32,315 bases of DNA from Pseudomonadota bacterium (GCA_018241365.1 JAFEDX010000205.1:1-32315); one strand, 5' to 3'. Shown: positions 1-7,897, counted from the stretch's first letter. The notes: generated from the sequence alone by a model not told the origin. Translations and numbers: made by a program.

Positions 1-513
1 ACTTTTGTTTCGGCAAAAGTCGCCAAAACCATTGCGCCTGGCATGCCGGTTTCGGCAACGTCGTGTTGCCGAAACTGCCCTGCGATGCTCGCCGATCACG
101 CGCCGGCGCGAACTCGGCCATCCATGGCCTCGAACATGCGCGCCTTGCTCGCGTGATCGGCTGTGCTTCTCGGCGGCATGCAAAGGCGCGTTGGCCGCTT
201 CGCTGGCGGCCATCCATGGCCTCGCTCGAAGCCAGACCAAACAATGTGCTACGTCCGGCCGTGCGCGCAGGAAGCGCGCCAGTGGGGCCCCTCGGACGCG
301 GCGAGCGGACGCTGGAAAAGTCCGGAGGATGACTGGCAGGATGCCGGTCAGTTCGCCGCAGGTCCATGGATGGACCGTCGGCGAACCCCGGCGTCCACGA
401 GCGAACCCGCAGCGCAGGGATGCGCGAAGGGCGCGTCCGCGGGGTCGCTTTTCTCTTGGTGACTTCTCTTTGGCGACGCAAAGAGAAGTCACACGCCCGC
501 CTGGAGGCGGGCG
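1..513 (+). repeat. Large structured dispersed repeat, copy 1
   Basis: Matches the reverse complement of 19103-19654 almost end to end. It is a string of inverted repeats: 1-7/14-20 (ACTTTTG/CAAAAGT), 49-59/65-75, 91-102/150-161 enclosing 105-110/139-144 and 116-121/124-129, 193-198/206-211, 263-268/274-279, 330-338/342-350, 351-358/379-386 enclosing 361-367/370-376, 460-471/480-491 and 494-502/505-513. In several stems both arms differ from copy 2 in matching ways, for example GGTCCAT/ATGGACC here and GGTGCAT/ATGCACC there. Open frames cross it (5-553 and others), but the encoded Arg-rich peptides have no domain character and the hairpins explain the conservation better. The left end is probably cut by the window edge, because copy 2 has one more hairpin outside the equivalent of 1-20. 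Family name and function unknown to me. Confidence 0.88.
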
Positions 514-650
514 GAAAATGACACGGACGTCATGTGATGGGTGTACGAGATGAGGCGCAGCCGGCTCGCATGCAATTGCGTCGCCCCGCGCGCGTCGCGC
601 CGACCCCGGTGTGCATGTACGTCGTGCGTGCACGGCAGTCCCTTTACGTG
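514..650. other. Intergenic, nothing recognised
   Basis: Lies between the last hairpin of repeat copy 1 and the stop codon of the glucan synthase gene. It holds some short imperfect inverted repeats (around 517-531 and 610-632) but no convincing gene, promoter or terminator with a T-run. An antisense open frame that starts here and runs over the glucan synthase gene is a shadow. Confidence 0.6.
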
Positions 651-3329
651 TCACGTGGCTGCGGTGCGTGCCTCGACCGGCTCTGCATGCGGCGATTCCT
701 GTTGCAACATTGCAGGGTGCGCCTGCGGCACGTCCGCCGGGCGATCGTGCGAATAGTGTGCCACGAGCGCCCCGATCACCGCGGACAGGTAGGGCACGGC
801 CTGTGCGCCCAGGATCACCATCCACAGCACGCCTTCGATGTAGTGGGTGCCGAACACGATCGCCATGCCGACGATGGCCAGCAGCAGTGCTGCGGCCATG
901 AGGGTTTCCTCGCGCACGGGGCCCAGCGCGCCGGCAGCCCCCCCCGACAACCGCCGACTCTTGGCGGTGCGCACGAAGTCGGTCTTCTGGTGGATCAAAC
1001 CGTTCCAGATGCCGCGCGCGATCGCGTGCGACAGTCCCATGCTGGCAATGGCGGCCATCAGCGTGTCGCGCCAGCCGCAGGGTACGCGCGCGCGATACAG
1101 GATGATGCCGAACAGGGCTTTCGCGACGAAGAAGCCCATCACCGGGATCAGGAACAACTGCATAGGCAGGCTGAAGACCGACGGTGCAAGCAGCATGCCG
1201 GCGGTCCAGCCGAGCGCCATCAGGGTGAACACCATGTGCAGTGCGTCGGCGAACCACGAGAACCAGCCGGTCAGGAAGTGGAAGCGCTGGCCGGTGGTGA
1301 GCGGGCCCTTCTTCACCATCCAGTTCCAGCGGCCCTTCAATATCTGCATCGCACCGAACGCCCAGCGGTAGCGCTGGGTCTTGTAGGCGCGGAAGTCGGC
1401 GGGCGTGACGCCCTTGCCCATCAGCTCGTCGACGTACACGGTTTCGTAGCCGGCGTGCATCAGGCGCAGGCCGAGTTCGGCGTCTTCGCAGATCGTCCAT
1501 TCCGACCAGCCGCCGGTGCCTTCCAGTGCCACCCGCCGGACCATCGTCATGGTGCCGTGCTGGATGATCGCATTGCGCTCGTTGCGGTGGTGCATGCCGA
1601 TCCGGAAGAAGCCGTCGAACTCCCATGCCGTCATGCGCCGGAAGGCGCTGTGTTCGAACTCGCGGTTGGCTTGCGGGCACTGCACCACGGCGACGTTGCG
1701 GTCGTGGAAGTAGCCGGCCAGCTTCGACAGCCAGTCCTTGCGCACCACGTAATCGGAATCGACCACCGCGATGATGTCGGCGCGCGGATCGGTCTGCTTC
1801 AGGCCGTAATTGAGCGCGCCGGCCTTGAAGCCGGGCCACGGATCGAGATGGAAGAAGCGGAAGCGCTCACCCAGTTGCCTGCAATGCGCTTCCAGAGGTT
1901 TCCAGATTTCCTCGCGTTTGGTGTTGTTGTCGATCACCAGCACTTCGTAGTTGGCATAGTCCAGCGCGGCCAGCGAATCCAGCGTCGCCGCCACCATCTC
2001 GGGCGGTTCGTTGTAGCAGGCGAGGTGGATCGACACGAACGGCTGTTGCTCCGGCGGGTCGGGCTTGAGCAGCCCGAAATGCCGCAGCCATTTGCGGTGC
2101 CACAGCACCTCGACGAACTCGAAGCCGTTGATCAGCAGGATCGCGAGGATCGCCAACTGCGCCGGGAACAGGATGATCAGCATGCCCCAGTCGATCACGC
2201 TGAGATAAAACTGGAACGGCACCGTCACCGACCACACGATCAGCCCCGCCGCGAGCTGGATCAGGCACAGGTACACGAACCGGCCCACCAGCTTGAAGCG
2301 GGCGAACCGCCACGCGAACCAGAACATCGGCAGCAGCGCCAGCAGTCCGGAAGCCAGCGCCTTCCACGGCCAGCCCGGATCTTCCAGCACCGGTCCCGTC
2401 AGCGGGAACTTCAATTGGCGGTCGGCGTTGAACACGCCCCAGTAGGCTTCGGTGAGCCCCGAGACCTGTTCCTTCCACGGCTGGTCGATGGCCTCCATGA
2501 TGTAGTAGTCGAGGTGGCGCTCGCGCGCGACCTGGAACCAGTCGCGCAGGAACATCGCCTCGTTCGACAGCGACGGCTTGGCGAACTCGAAGCGGTTGCC
2601 GTTGGAAGGCCAGCCGACTTCGCCGATCACGATCTTCTTGTGCGGGAACAATTGCTGCAGGCGCTGGTAGCGCGTCAGCACGTCGCCGATCGCATCCTTG
2701 CGCGGCACGCCTTCCCAGTACGGCAGCAGGTGCACGGTGATGAAATCGACGTGCTGCGCGAGTTCCGGGTATTTCTCCCAGATGTGCCAGGGTTCCGCCG
2801 TCGACACCGGCTGGCGAACGTGCGCGCGCACCCGGTCGATGTACGCCATCAGCTTTTCCGGCGTCATGTCGGTACGCAGCAGCACTTCGTTGCCGACTTC
2901 GACCTGCTTGATGTCCGGCCAGCGCCGCGCCTGCGCGATCAGCGCCTGGATTTCCTTCTCGTTGTTGTCGGTGCGGCGATCCAGCCATGCGCCCGCCAGC
3001 ACCTGGAGGTGGTACTGCATCGCGAGGCGCGGGATCTCCGGGTACTCGAGCGCCGAATAGATGCGGATGCGGCGGGTGTGTTTGGCCAGCAGCGCCAGGT
3101 CGGCGCTGACTTCGGCATCGCTCGGGTAGGTGCCCGCGAGCGGATTCTGGTAGCGCTGGAACGGGCTGTATGCGAAGCCGGCGACCTGCCCGTTCCACGG
3201 CACCACGTCGGTGGGGCGGTCAGCTTCGGCCCACAGCGCGAAGTTCAGCGCCGCCACCAGCAGCGCCAGCAGCAACGCGGCAATGAAGGCACGCCGCGGG
3301 CGCAGGTCGATGGCAGGTGCTGGGTTCAA
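651..3329 (-). CDS. ndvB: GH17-GT2 beta-glucan synthase, NdvB-like
   Basis: 892 aa inner-membrane protein that joins a glycoside hydrolase family 17 domain to a processive family 2 glycosyltransferase, as in proteins that make periplasmic beta-1,3/1,6-glucans. Residues 14-34 form an N-terminal membrane anchor. The GH17 domain (about 45-315) has both catalytic Glu motifs, VEVGNE (Glu148) and IGEVGW (Glu237). Two or three helices follow at about 323-405. The GT2 domain (about 430-665) shows DSD (524-526), CEDAE (Asp616) and QRYRW (652-656), and more helices follow. The start is TTG with no strong ribosome site; the next Met is at residue 104, inside GH17, so TTG is the only reasonable start. 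The hydrophilic C-terminal tail ends in SPHAEPVEART, which looks like read-through into a short repeat-like sequence. It is divergent from hutG. Enzyme class is sure; exact glucan linkage is inference. Confidence 0.9.
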   Translation of the reverse strand: MNPAPAIDLRPRRAFIAALLLALLVAALNFALWAEADRPTDVVPWNGQVAGFAYSPFQRYQNPLAGTYPSDAEVSADLALLAKHTRRIRIYSALEYPEIPRLAMQYHLQVLAGAWLDRRTDNNEKEIQALIAQARRWPDIKQVEVGNEVLLRTDMTPEKLMAYIDRVRAHVRQPVSTAEPWHIWEKYPELAQHVDFITVHLLPYWEGVPRKDAIGDVLTRYQRLQQLFPHKKIVIGEVGWPSNGNRFEFAKPSLSNEAMFLRDWFQVARERHLDYYIMEAIDQPWKEQVSGLTEAYWGVFNADRQLKFPLTGPVLEDPGWPWKALASGLLALLPMFWFAWRFARFKLVGRFVYLCLIQLAAGLIVWSVTVPFQFYLSVIDWGMLIILFPAQLAILAILLINGFEFVEVLWHRKWLRHFGLLKPDPPEQQPFVSIHLACYNEPPEMVAATLDSLAALDYANYEVLVIDNNTKREEIWKPLEAHCRQLGERFRFFHLDPWPGFKAGALNYGLKQTDPRADIIAVVDSDYVVRKDWLSKLAGYFHDRNVAVVQCPQANREFEHSAFRRMTAWEFDGFFRIGMHHRNERNAIIQHGTMTMVRRVALEGTGGWSEWTICEDAELGLRLMHAGYETVYVDELMGKGVTPADFRAYKTQRYRWAFGAMQILKGRWNWMVKKGPLTTGQRFHFLTGWFSWFADALHMVFTLMALGWTAGMLLAPSVFSLPMQLFLIPVMGFFVAKALFGIILYRARVPCGWRDTLMAAIASMGLSHAIARGIWNGLIHQKTDFVRTAKSRRLSGGAAGALGPVREETLMAAALLLAIVGMAIVFGTHYIEGVLWMVILGAQAVPYLSAVIGALVAHYSHDRPADVPQAHPAMLQQESPHAEPVEARTAAT

Positions 3330-3441
3330 GGCATTCCCGGCGGAGTCGGTACTAGCAAACCGCGTAGGGTAAGGGCGCGGGCCTGAAGATTCTGCAAATT
3401 TCGACGGGTGGTGGTGCCGTTTGCCCCGGTAAAATCCCGGG

Positions 3442-4254
3442 ATGTCCGATTACACCCTGCACCCGGGTACGGCGCCGCTGCTGGTCAGCCTGCCGCACGA
3501 CGGCACCGCGCTTCCCGAGGCGATTGCTGCACGCGCCACCGAGGCGGGCCGGCGCGTGCCGGATACGGATTGGCATGTCGGCCGGTTGTACGCGCTTGCG
3601 CGCGAGCTTGGCGCGTCGATTATCACGCCACACTGGTCGCGCTACGTGGCGGACCTGAATCGCGATCCGGAAGGTCATGCTCTTTACCCGGGCCGCAGCG
3701 AAACCGCGCTGGTGCCCATCACGACCTTTGCAGGCGAGGCGATCTACGCGGCGGGCGACGAACCGGGTGCGCAGGAGGTTACGTTGCGCCGCACCTTGTA
3801 CTGGGAACCGTACCACCAGGCCTTGCAGGACGAGCTCGCGCGGATGCGCGGGCTGCATCCGCGGGTGGTGCTCTGGGATGGTCACTCGATCCGGAGCCGC
3901 GTGCCGATGTTCTTCGATGGCCAGTTGCCGGATTTCAACCTCGGCACCGCCAATGGCGTGAGTTGTTCGCGCGGGTTGCAGGACGCATTGGCTGCGGTGC
4001 TGCGCGAACGGGCGGATGGCGGGGCAGGGCATTGCAGCCACGTCGTCAACGGCCGCTTCAAGGGCGGCTATATCACGCGCCATTACGGGCGTCCGGAAAC
4101 CGGCATCGAAGCCGTGCAACTGGAACTTGCGCAATGCACCTACATGGACGAGGACAGTTTCGAATACCTGCCCGAGCGCGCCGCGCCGGTGCAGGCGGTG
4201 ATCAAGGCCCTGCTTGAAACCTGCCTACGGCACGCGCGAGGCATTGAGGCCTGA
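3442..4254 (+). CDS. hutG: N-formylglutamate deformylase
   Basis: 270 aa cytoplasmic hydrolase of the N-formylglutamate amidohydrolase family. It removes formate from N-formyl-L-glutamate, the last step of one branch of histidine breakdown. Family landmarks are PHDG (18-21), DTDWH (41-45), WSRYVADLNRD, LWDGHSI, DFNLGT and GRFKGGYITRHYG; the His/Asp/Glu set fits a metal site. Length is normal. No hutH, hutU or hutI lies beside it, so it is an orphan here and could serve N-formylglutamate from elsewhere. A TAAAAT box at 3430-3435 lies 6 nt before the ATG and no Shine-Dalgarno is visible, so the mRNA may be leaderless. The 3' end overlaps the convergent membrane-protein gene by 30 bp. Confidence 0.9.
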   Translation: MSDYTLHPGTAPLLVSLPHDGTALPEAIAARATEAGRRVPDTDWHVGRLYALARELGASIITPHWSRYVADLNRDPEGHALYPGRSETALVPITTFAGEAIYAAGDEPGAQEVTLRRTLYWEPYHQALQDELARMRGLHPRVVLWDGHSIRSRVPMFFDGQLPDFNLGTANGVSCSRGLQDALAAVLRERADGGAGHCSHVVNGRFKGGYITRHYGRPETGIEAVQLELAQCTYMDEDSFEYLPERAAPVQAVIKALLETCLRHARGIEA

Positions 4255-4659
4255 AGCCGCGCGCTCCGGCGCAGAAACGATGCCCAGTGTCGCTGACAGG
4301 ATCAAGGCGAGGCTGCCGAGTACGAGGAACACCCCCCAGAACGGTTCGCGCATGTACGCGAGCGCGGTCACGCCGGTCAGCAGATAGAACACGCCGATCA
4401 GCCCTGATGCGTACAGGGGCCGCTTCTCGCCGTTCCACGCATGCCAGGCGGCCCAGATCACCAGCAAGCCGAACACCAACATGCATCCGCCGCAGAAATA
4501 CCAGACGAGATAGATCAGCTTGTCGGTGTGCGCATCAAGCGGCAGCGATGCAAGCCCGGCGTCGAGCGCCTTGCGGCCCATGAAACTGTGACCGAAAGCA
4601 CCGAGGCCGATCAACAGCCCGGTCAAGGCAAGCAATGCCAAAGCGAATTTGCGCAGCAT
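4225..4659 (-). CDS. Small membrane protein with four helices, unknown function
   Basis: 144 aa. I do not recognise the family. Four hydrophobic segments are visible (about 4-26, 44-67, 78-98 and 105-124), with short loops and a short hydrophilic tail, so it should sit in the inner membrane. I chose the ATG at 4659 because GAGGAGAG lies about 8 nt before it, although the frame is open for 34 more codons upstream. It follows the SRPBCC gene by 53 bp on the same strand and is probably the third gene of the arsR operon. Its end overlaps the end of the convergent hutG gene. Function cannot be stated; the operon suggests co-regulation by the ArsR protein. Confidence 0.75.
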   Translation of the reverse strand: MLRKFALALLALTGLLIGLGAFGHSFMGRKALDAGLASLPLDAHTDKLIYLVWYFCGGCMLVFGLLVIWAAWHAWNGEKRPLYASGLIGVFYLLTGVTALAYMREPFWGVFLVLGSLALILSATLGIVSAPERAASGLNASRVP

Positions 4660-4712
4660 GGATGCTCTCCTCGTGAAGTTCCGGGTGAATGCCTGCCATA
4701 CCCGCGCAGTGC

Positions 4713-5189
4713 TCAGACCGAGCTTGCGGTGGCAGCGTAAGCGGCCAGCAGCTTGGCCCAACCCTTTTCGACGTTGTCGCGGATGTTCCGTCCGGCTTTG
4801 CCGTGGCGTTCGAAATGGCGGTGTTCGAATTCCACGCGCGTGCGCGCCGGGCCCTCTTCAACGAACCGCACTTCGTATTCGCTGGCGTGTGCGGGTTCGG
4901 GGTCGAATTGCCAATCGCCGCCGATTTGCCACGACACCACCAATCGCGCGGGTGGTTCCCACACCAACACACGTCCCCAGTCGCATTCCGCGCCGTGGAT
5001 GCCGCGCTCGAACACGCGGCCGCCCGGGCGTGGCTCCATCACCACTTCCTTCAGCGGCTCCGCGCCGATGGAGTGGTCGCGAAACCACCAGCGGTCGATG
5101 CCGCGCGTGAACACTTCGAAGGCGTGCTCGCGGGGCGCTGCCACGATGATCGTGTGGCGTACGGAGGGGATGGAGGCGGCGACATTCAT
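4713..5189 (-). CDS. SRPBCC / AHSA1-type START-like protein
   Basis: 158 aa soluble protein of the activator-of-Hsp90-homologue (AHSA1, Pfam-style) branch of the START/Bet v 1 superfamily. Typical features are the N-terminal strand HTIIVAAPREHAFEVFTRGIDRWW, the middle PGGRVFERG, and VLVWEPPARLVVSWQIGGDW, followed by a C-terminal helix (about 135-155) that would close the hydrophobic cavity. Ligand unknown. Its ATG overlaps the arsR stop in an ATGA (5186-5189), which indicates translational coupling. ArsR-SRPBCC pairs are common in bacteria, and the regulator is generally thought to control the pair. No enzyme activity can be read from the sequence. Confidence 0.88.
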   Translation of the reverse strand: MNVAASIPSVRHTIIVAAPREHAFEVFTRGIDRWWFRDHSIGAEPLKEVVMEPRPGGRVFERGIHGAECDWGRVLVWEPPARLVVSWQIGGDWQFDPEPAHASEYEVRFVEEGPARTRVEFEHRHFERHGKAGRNIRDNVEKGWAKLLAAYAATASSV

Positions 5190-5509
5190 CGGGATTTGTC
5201 CTTGAATGATTTTTCGGCCGCGTGCTTGAACGATTGCAGGGATTCCTGCCAGAAGCGGTCGAAATAGTCGCGCAAGCCGGCGACGCCATCCGCGTCGATC
5301 CGGTAGATCTGGCGATTGGCTGCGCGCTGGCTTGTCACCAGGCCGACGTCCTTGAGGATCCTGAGATGCTGCGACACGGCCGAACGCGTGACTGGCAGAC
5401 CGCGGGCGATCTCGCCAACCGCGAGCGGACCACGCTCGAGCCGCTCGAAGATGGCCATGCGCGTGGGATCGCCCAGCGCCTGCACCCGGATTTTAAGGTT
5501 AGTTCTCAC
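5186..5509 (-). CDS. ArsR-family winged-helix repressor
   Basis: 107 aa. A classic small ArsR/SmtB fold with the recognition region PVTRSAVSQHLRILKDVGLV (about 39-58) and the wing SQRAANRQIYRID. The ELCVCDL-type metal-binding cysteines are absent (the protein has no Cys), so it is not a thiol metal sensor; this branch usually accompanies SRPBCC proteins. The start is GTG at 5509. A 15 bp palindrome (5507-5521) covers this start codon, and the putative -10 box is so close that the transcript may be leaderless. It is the first gene of arsR-SRPBCC-membrane protein and probably represses itself. Confidence 0.88.
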   Translation of the reverse strand: MRTNLKIRVQALGDPTRMAIFERLERGPLAVGEIARGLPVTRSAVSQHLRILKDVGLVTSQRAANRQIYRIDADGVAGLRDYFDRFWQESLQSFKHAAEKSFKDKSR

Positions 5510-5545
5510 TAACGGTTAGTGTAAGCTAACATTGTGGTCCGTCAA
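5507..5545 (-). promoter_or_regulatory. arsR promoter with overlapping palindromic operator
   Basis: On the minus strand TTGACG (5540-5545) and TACACT (5518-5523) are 16 bp apart, a reasonable sigma-70 promoter. The palindrome CACTAAC-G-GTTAGTG (5507-5521) has perfect 7 bp arms and covers the -10, the expected start of transcription and the GTG start codon. A further TTAGT half-site lies at 5499-5503 and a reverse-complement half-site (GCTAAC) at 5525-5530. This is the layout expected for autorepression by the ArsR protein. The sequence facts are direct; binding is inferred. Confidence 0.6.
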
Positions 5546-5621
5546 GTGCCCGCCACGAAGGCTGTGCCGGCGCTGCAATGCGAGTAGTCTGTCGCCGGTG
5601 CCGTTTCGAGGGTCCAGGGTC

Positions 5622-6011
5622 ATGAGTGAACCCGTTTCGCACGAACCCCCAGCGAAAGCCCCGTCTCCGCAGGACGAACCCGTGCGTTATACGCCCGACG
5701 GCTACCGCTCGGGCATCATCACCGCGATTTCAGTGCTGGTGGGGTTCTCGCTCGCGTTCCTGCGTTACTGGGGCTTCGATGCTCCGCAGAGCTGGTCCTG
5801 GCACTACGCGATATCCACCGCACTGATGCTGGCCTCGATGCTGATGCAGCTGGTGGCGTTGTTCCGTTCGCTGCAGGTCGAGGACCACGAGATTGCCCAT
5901 TACCGCATCACGGTTCGCTGGTTCGTGTGGGGCGTGGTGGTGCTGGTGCTCGGCCTGGTATTCGCGACGGCAGAAGTGGCGCAGGGAACGCACGGACTCC
6001 ACGTGTTCTGA
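5622..6011 (+). CDS. Small membrane protein, unknown function
   Basis: 129 aa with a hydrophilic Pro-rich N-terminus (about 1-28) and three predicted membrane helices (about 32-52, 65-85 and 105-125). The frame is open further upstream to 5532, but that part is Arg/Cys-rich and unlike the rest, so I chose the ATG at 5622. I do not recognise a family. The gene points away from arsR and converges on ridA with an 18 bp gap. Nothing in the context suggests a role. Confidence 0.72.
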   Translation: MSEPVSHEPPAKAPSPQDEPVRYTPDGYRSGIITAISVLVGFSLAFLRYWGFDAPQSWSWHYAISTALMLASMLMQLVALFRSLQVEDHEIAHYRITVRWFVWGVVVLVLGLVFATAEVAQGTHGLHVF

Positions 6012-6029
6012 CCGTCTGCGCAACTTGCG

Positions 6030-6458
6030 TCAATCCGCGCACACCCGCGCGATGCACTTCAGTTCGATCGCGATCGGCGTCGGCAGCGCGGTGATGCCGA
6101 GCGTGGTGCGGCACGGCGCCTTGGCCGGGTCGGGGAAGTATTCAGCCCACACCGCGTTGTAGGCCTTGAAGTCGCGCGCCATGTCGGTGAGGAACACGGT
6201 GACGTCGACCAGGTCTTCCCAGCGCGCGCCTGACGCTTCCAGCACTGCCCGCACGTTCGCGAAGACCTGGCGGGTCTGCGCGACGATGTCGTGATCTGCC
6301 AGCTTGCCGTCGGCGTCGAGCAGGTTGCCGGGTATCGCGTTGCTGCCGGGTGTGCGCGGGCCGATGCCGGAGAGGAACAGCAATTCGCCGATTCGGCGGG
6401 CGTGCGGATAGGCGCCGACTGGCGCGGGAGCAGTGTGTGTCCGGATCGTGTCATTCAT
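6030..6458 (-). CDS. RidA-family deaminase, possible 2-aminomuconate deaminase
   Basis: 142 aa member of the RidA/YjgF family, which hydrolyses reactive enamines and imines; some members deaminate 2-aminomuconate. Seen here: PVGAYPHARRIGELLFLSG near the N-terminus, a central helix QTRQVFANVRAVLEASGA, and CRTTLGITALPTPIAIELKCIA, which carries the conserved Arg that binds the substrate carboxylate. The ATG at 6458 overlaps the upstream stop as ATGA (6455-6458), which decides the start over an ORF 8 codons longer. It is the last gene of the rsgA operon. The same operon encodes an ALDH8A1-type dehydrogenase, whose product, 2-aminomuconate, would be the natural substrate; this specific role is inference. 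Confidence 0.82.
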   Translation of the reverse strand: MNDTIRTHTAPAPVGAYPHARRIGELLFLSGIGPRTPGSNAIPGNLLDADGKLADHDIVAQTRQVFANVRAVLEASGARWEDLVDVTVFLTDMARDFKAYNAVWAEYFPDPAKAPCRTTLGITALPTPIAIELKCIARVCAD

Positions 6459-7897
6459 GGCTGTGCGGGTGCGGCTTTGCATGACGTGTCGGCACAGGCG
6501 GCGCCGCTCGAGCCGGATGGCAGCGCGGACAATACCTGTGGATCTCCCGACGGCCTGGTTACCGTGATCAGGGTGCTGCCGATCCTGTGGCCGGCCTCAT
6601 CGCTGATGGTCAGCCGATAGCGATGGTCGGGACGCAGGTACAGTCTGCCGACGGGCGTGCTGAAGTTGCCGCTGGTGATCTTGATATCGTCGATCGTCAT
6701 CAGCGGCACCGGGTCGAGCACCATGCGGTCGGCGGGCACCGCGTCGTCGCCCTCGTCCGCGTAGCGCGCGGCGACCAGGCATGGCCAGTGGTTCTGGCAG
6801 ACGTTGCCGTTCACGACGACGGGTACGCGGGCGCCCCAGAGTTCGAGCCAGGTCGGACGGCCCTCGATGAAGTGTTCTTCCGGGAAGATCACGCTGACGT
6901 CGTAGCCCGGCCGCAGCGACCACGGCTTGCCGTCCTTGTCGATGAACACGATAGGTTGCTGCGGGTGCAGGGCGTCGATGATCGCATCGTAGTCGGGGTG
7001 GTCCATCGTGCGATCGATGTGCGGGATCAGGATGGTCTGCTCGATCGAGAGCGGATTGATGCCACTGTCCTTGATGAAATGCTCGGCCATCGATTGCGCG
7101 CCCAGGAACTGCCCGGTCTTCTGGATGTGCGCGTAGCCGGCGTTGACGACGAGTTTGGCGTTGGGATCGTCCTTCAGGATTTTCCACAGGTTCTCCGCCT
7201 GCTGGGCTTCGCGCGCGTCGCCGGTATGGTTGGCATCGGCCTCGTAGGCAACCACCTTGTAGCCAAGCTTCAAGGCGGTGCGCACCATTTCCGCGTAGAT
7301 CGGTTCGCGCGTGTAGAAGCCGCTGGCGGCGATCGGGTAACCGCGCTTGTTCAGTGCGGCGATGTCTGACGGGTACAGCGTTTCCACCGCGAACACGTTG
7401 AAACCTTCCTCGCGCAGTGGTTTCAGCAGGCGTACGGTCAGGGTGCGGGTCAACGCGATGTTGTGGGCCTCATTCAGGAACACCACGCGGTAGCCTTTCG
7501 CCAGCGTCGGGAGGTAATCGAGCGCCGGCACCGGATGCCACCCGGGTTGTCCCAACGGGGAAGGATGGTCGTCGGCTTGCGGCTTCTGCTGGATCGAGAA
7601 CGCGAGCTCGGCGTCCTTGTAATCGCCGAGGAAGGTCTGGAACCAGGACAGGTACTGCCCGAAGATGGCCCGGAAGGCCGGTTTGCCGTCGGCCGCATAG
7701 GCGTGCCGCATCACCTGGTATTGCGCCAGCAGGTCCTTCTGGCCATGCGCGCGGCGCATGATGGCGTCCGACTGGTTCATCGCCTCGATCTGTTGTTCCT
7801 GCCATACCGAGGGGATCTGCGCGAACGCCAGCGATGCGAAACCACTCAACAACAACGATGCGAGGACGACGGTGTGCGGGCTGGGCATGGGTGTCAT
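6455..7897 (-). CDS. Secreted TIKI/EreA/ChaN-like protein
   Basis: 480 aa with a clear signal peptide (about 1-26, ending SLAFA before QIPS). The middle part, YRVVFLNEAHNIALTRTLTVRLLKPLREEGFNVFAVETL, resembles the start of the TIKI/EreA/ChaN superfamily, where a conserved Glu-x-x-His near the N-terminal strand (here NEAHN) and later Glu and His residues form a metal or hydrolase site; YKVVAYEAD and VVNAGYAHI look like the later motifs. The C-terminal ~150 residues form a beta-rich extension. The protein should act in the periplasm or outside. Function is not established; the superfamily includes metalloproteases, erythromycin esterases and haem-binding proteins. A second ATG lies 3 codons in. 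It sits between the carbonic anhydrase and ridA genes. Confidence 0.7.
   Translation of the reverse strand: MTPMPSPHTVVLASLLLSGFASLAFAQIPSVWQEQQIEAMNQSDAIMRRAHGQKDLLAQYQVMRHAYAADGKPAFRAIFGQYLSWFQTFLGDYKDAELAFSIQQKPQADDHPSPLGQPGWHPVPALDYLPTLAKGYRVVFLNEAHNIALTRTLTVRLLKPLREEGFNVFAVETLYPSDIAALNKRGYPIAASGFYTREPIYAEMVRTALKLGYKVVAYEADANHTGDAREAQQAENLWKILKDDPNAKLVVNAGYAHIQKTGQFLGAQSMAEHFIKDSGINPLSIEQTILIPHIDRTMDHPDYDAIIDALHPQQPIVFIDKDGKPWSLRPGYDVSVIFPEEHFIEGRPTWLELWGARVPVVVNGNVCQNHWPCLVAARYADEGDDAVPADRMVLDPVPLMTIDDIKITSGNFSTPVGRLYLRPDHRYRLTISDEAGHRIGSTLITVTRPSGDPQVLSALPSGSSGAACADTSCKAAPAQP

Noticed and set aside
5-553. 182-codon open frame across repeat copy 1, with similar peptide frames in copy 2 (for example 19232-19588 minus)
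   Set aside because: The peptides are Arg/Pro/Cys-rich without domain or signal character. Similarity follows from the DNA repeat, and paired arm changes fit hairpins rather than codons.
534-3386. 950-codon open frame on the plus strand
   Set aside because: Antisense of the GH17-GT2 gene; His/Arg/Gln-rich composition typical of high-GC shadow frames, no motifs.
3352-4134. 260-codon minus-strand open frame over hutG
   Set aside because: Shadow of hutG, whose family motifs are complete.
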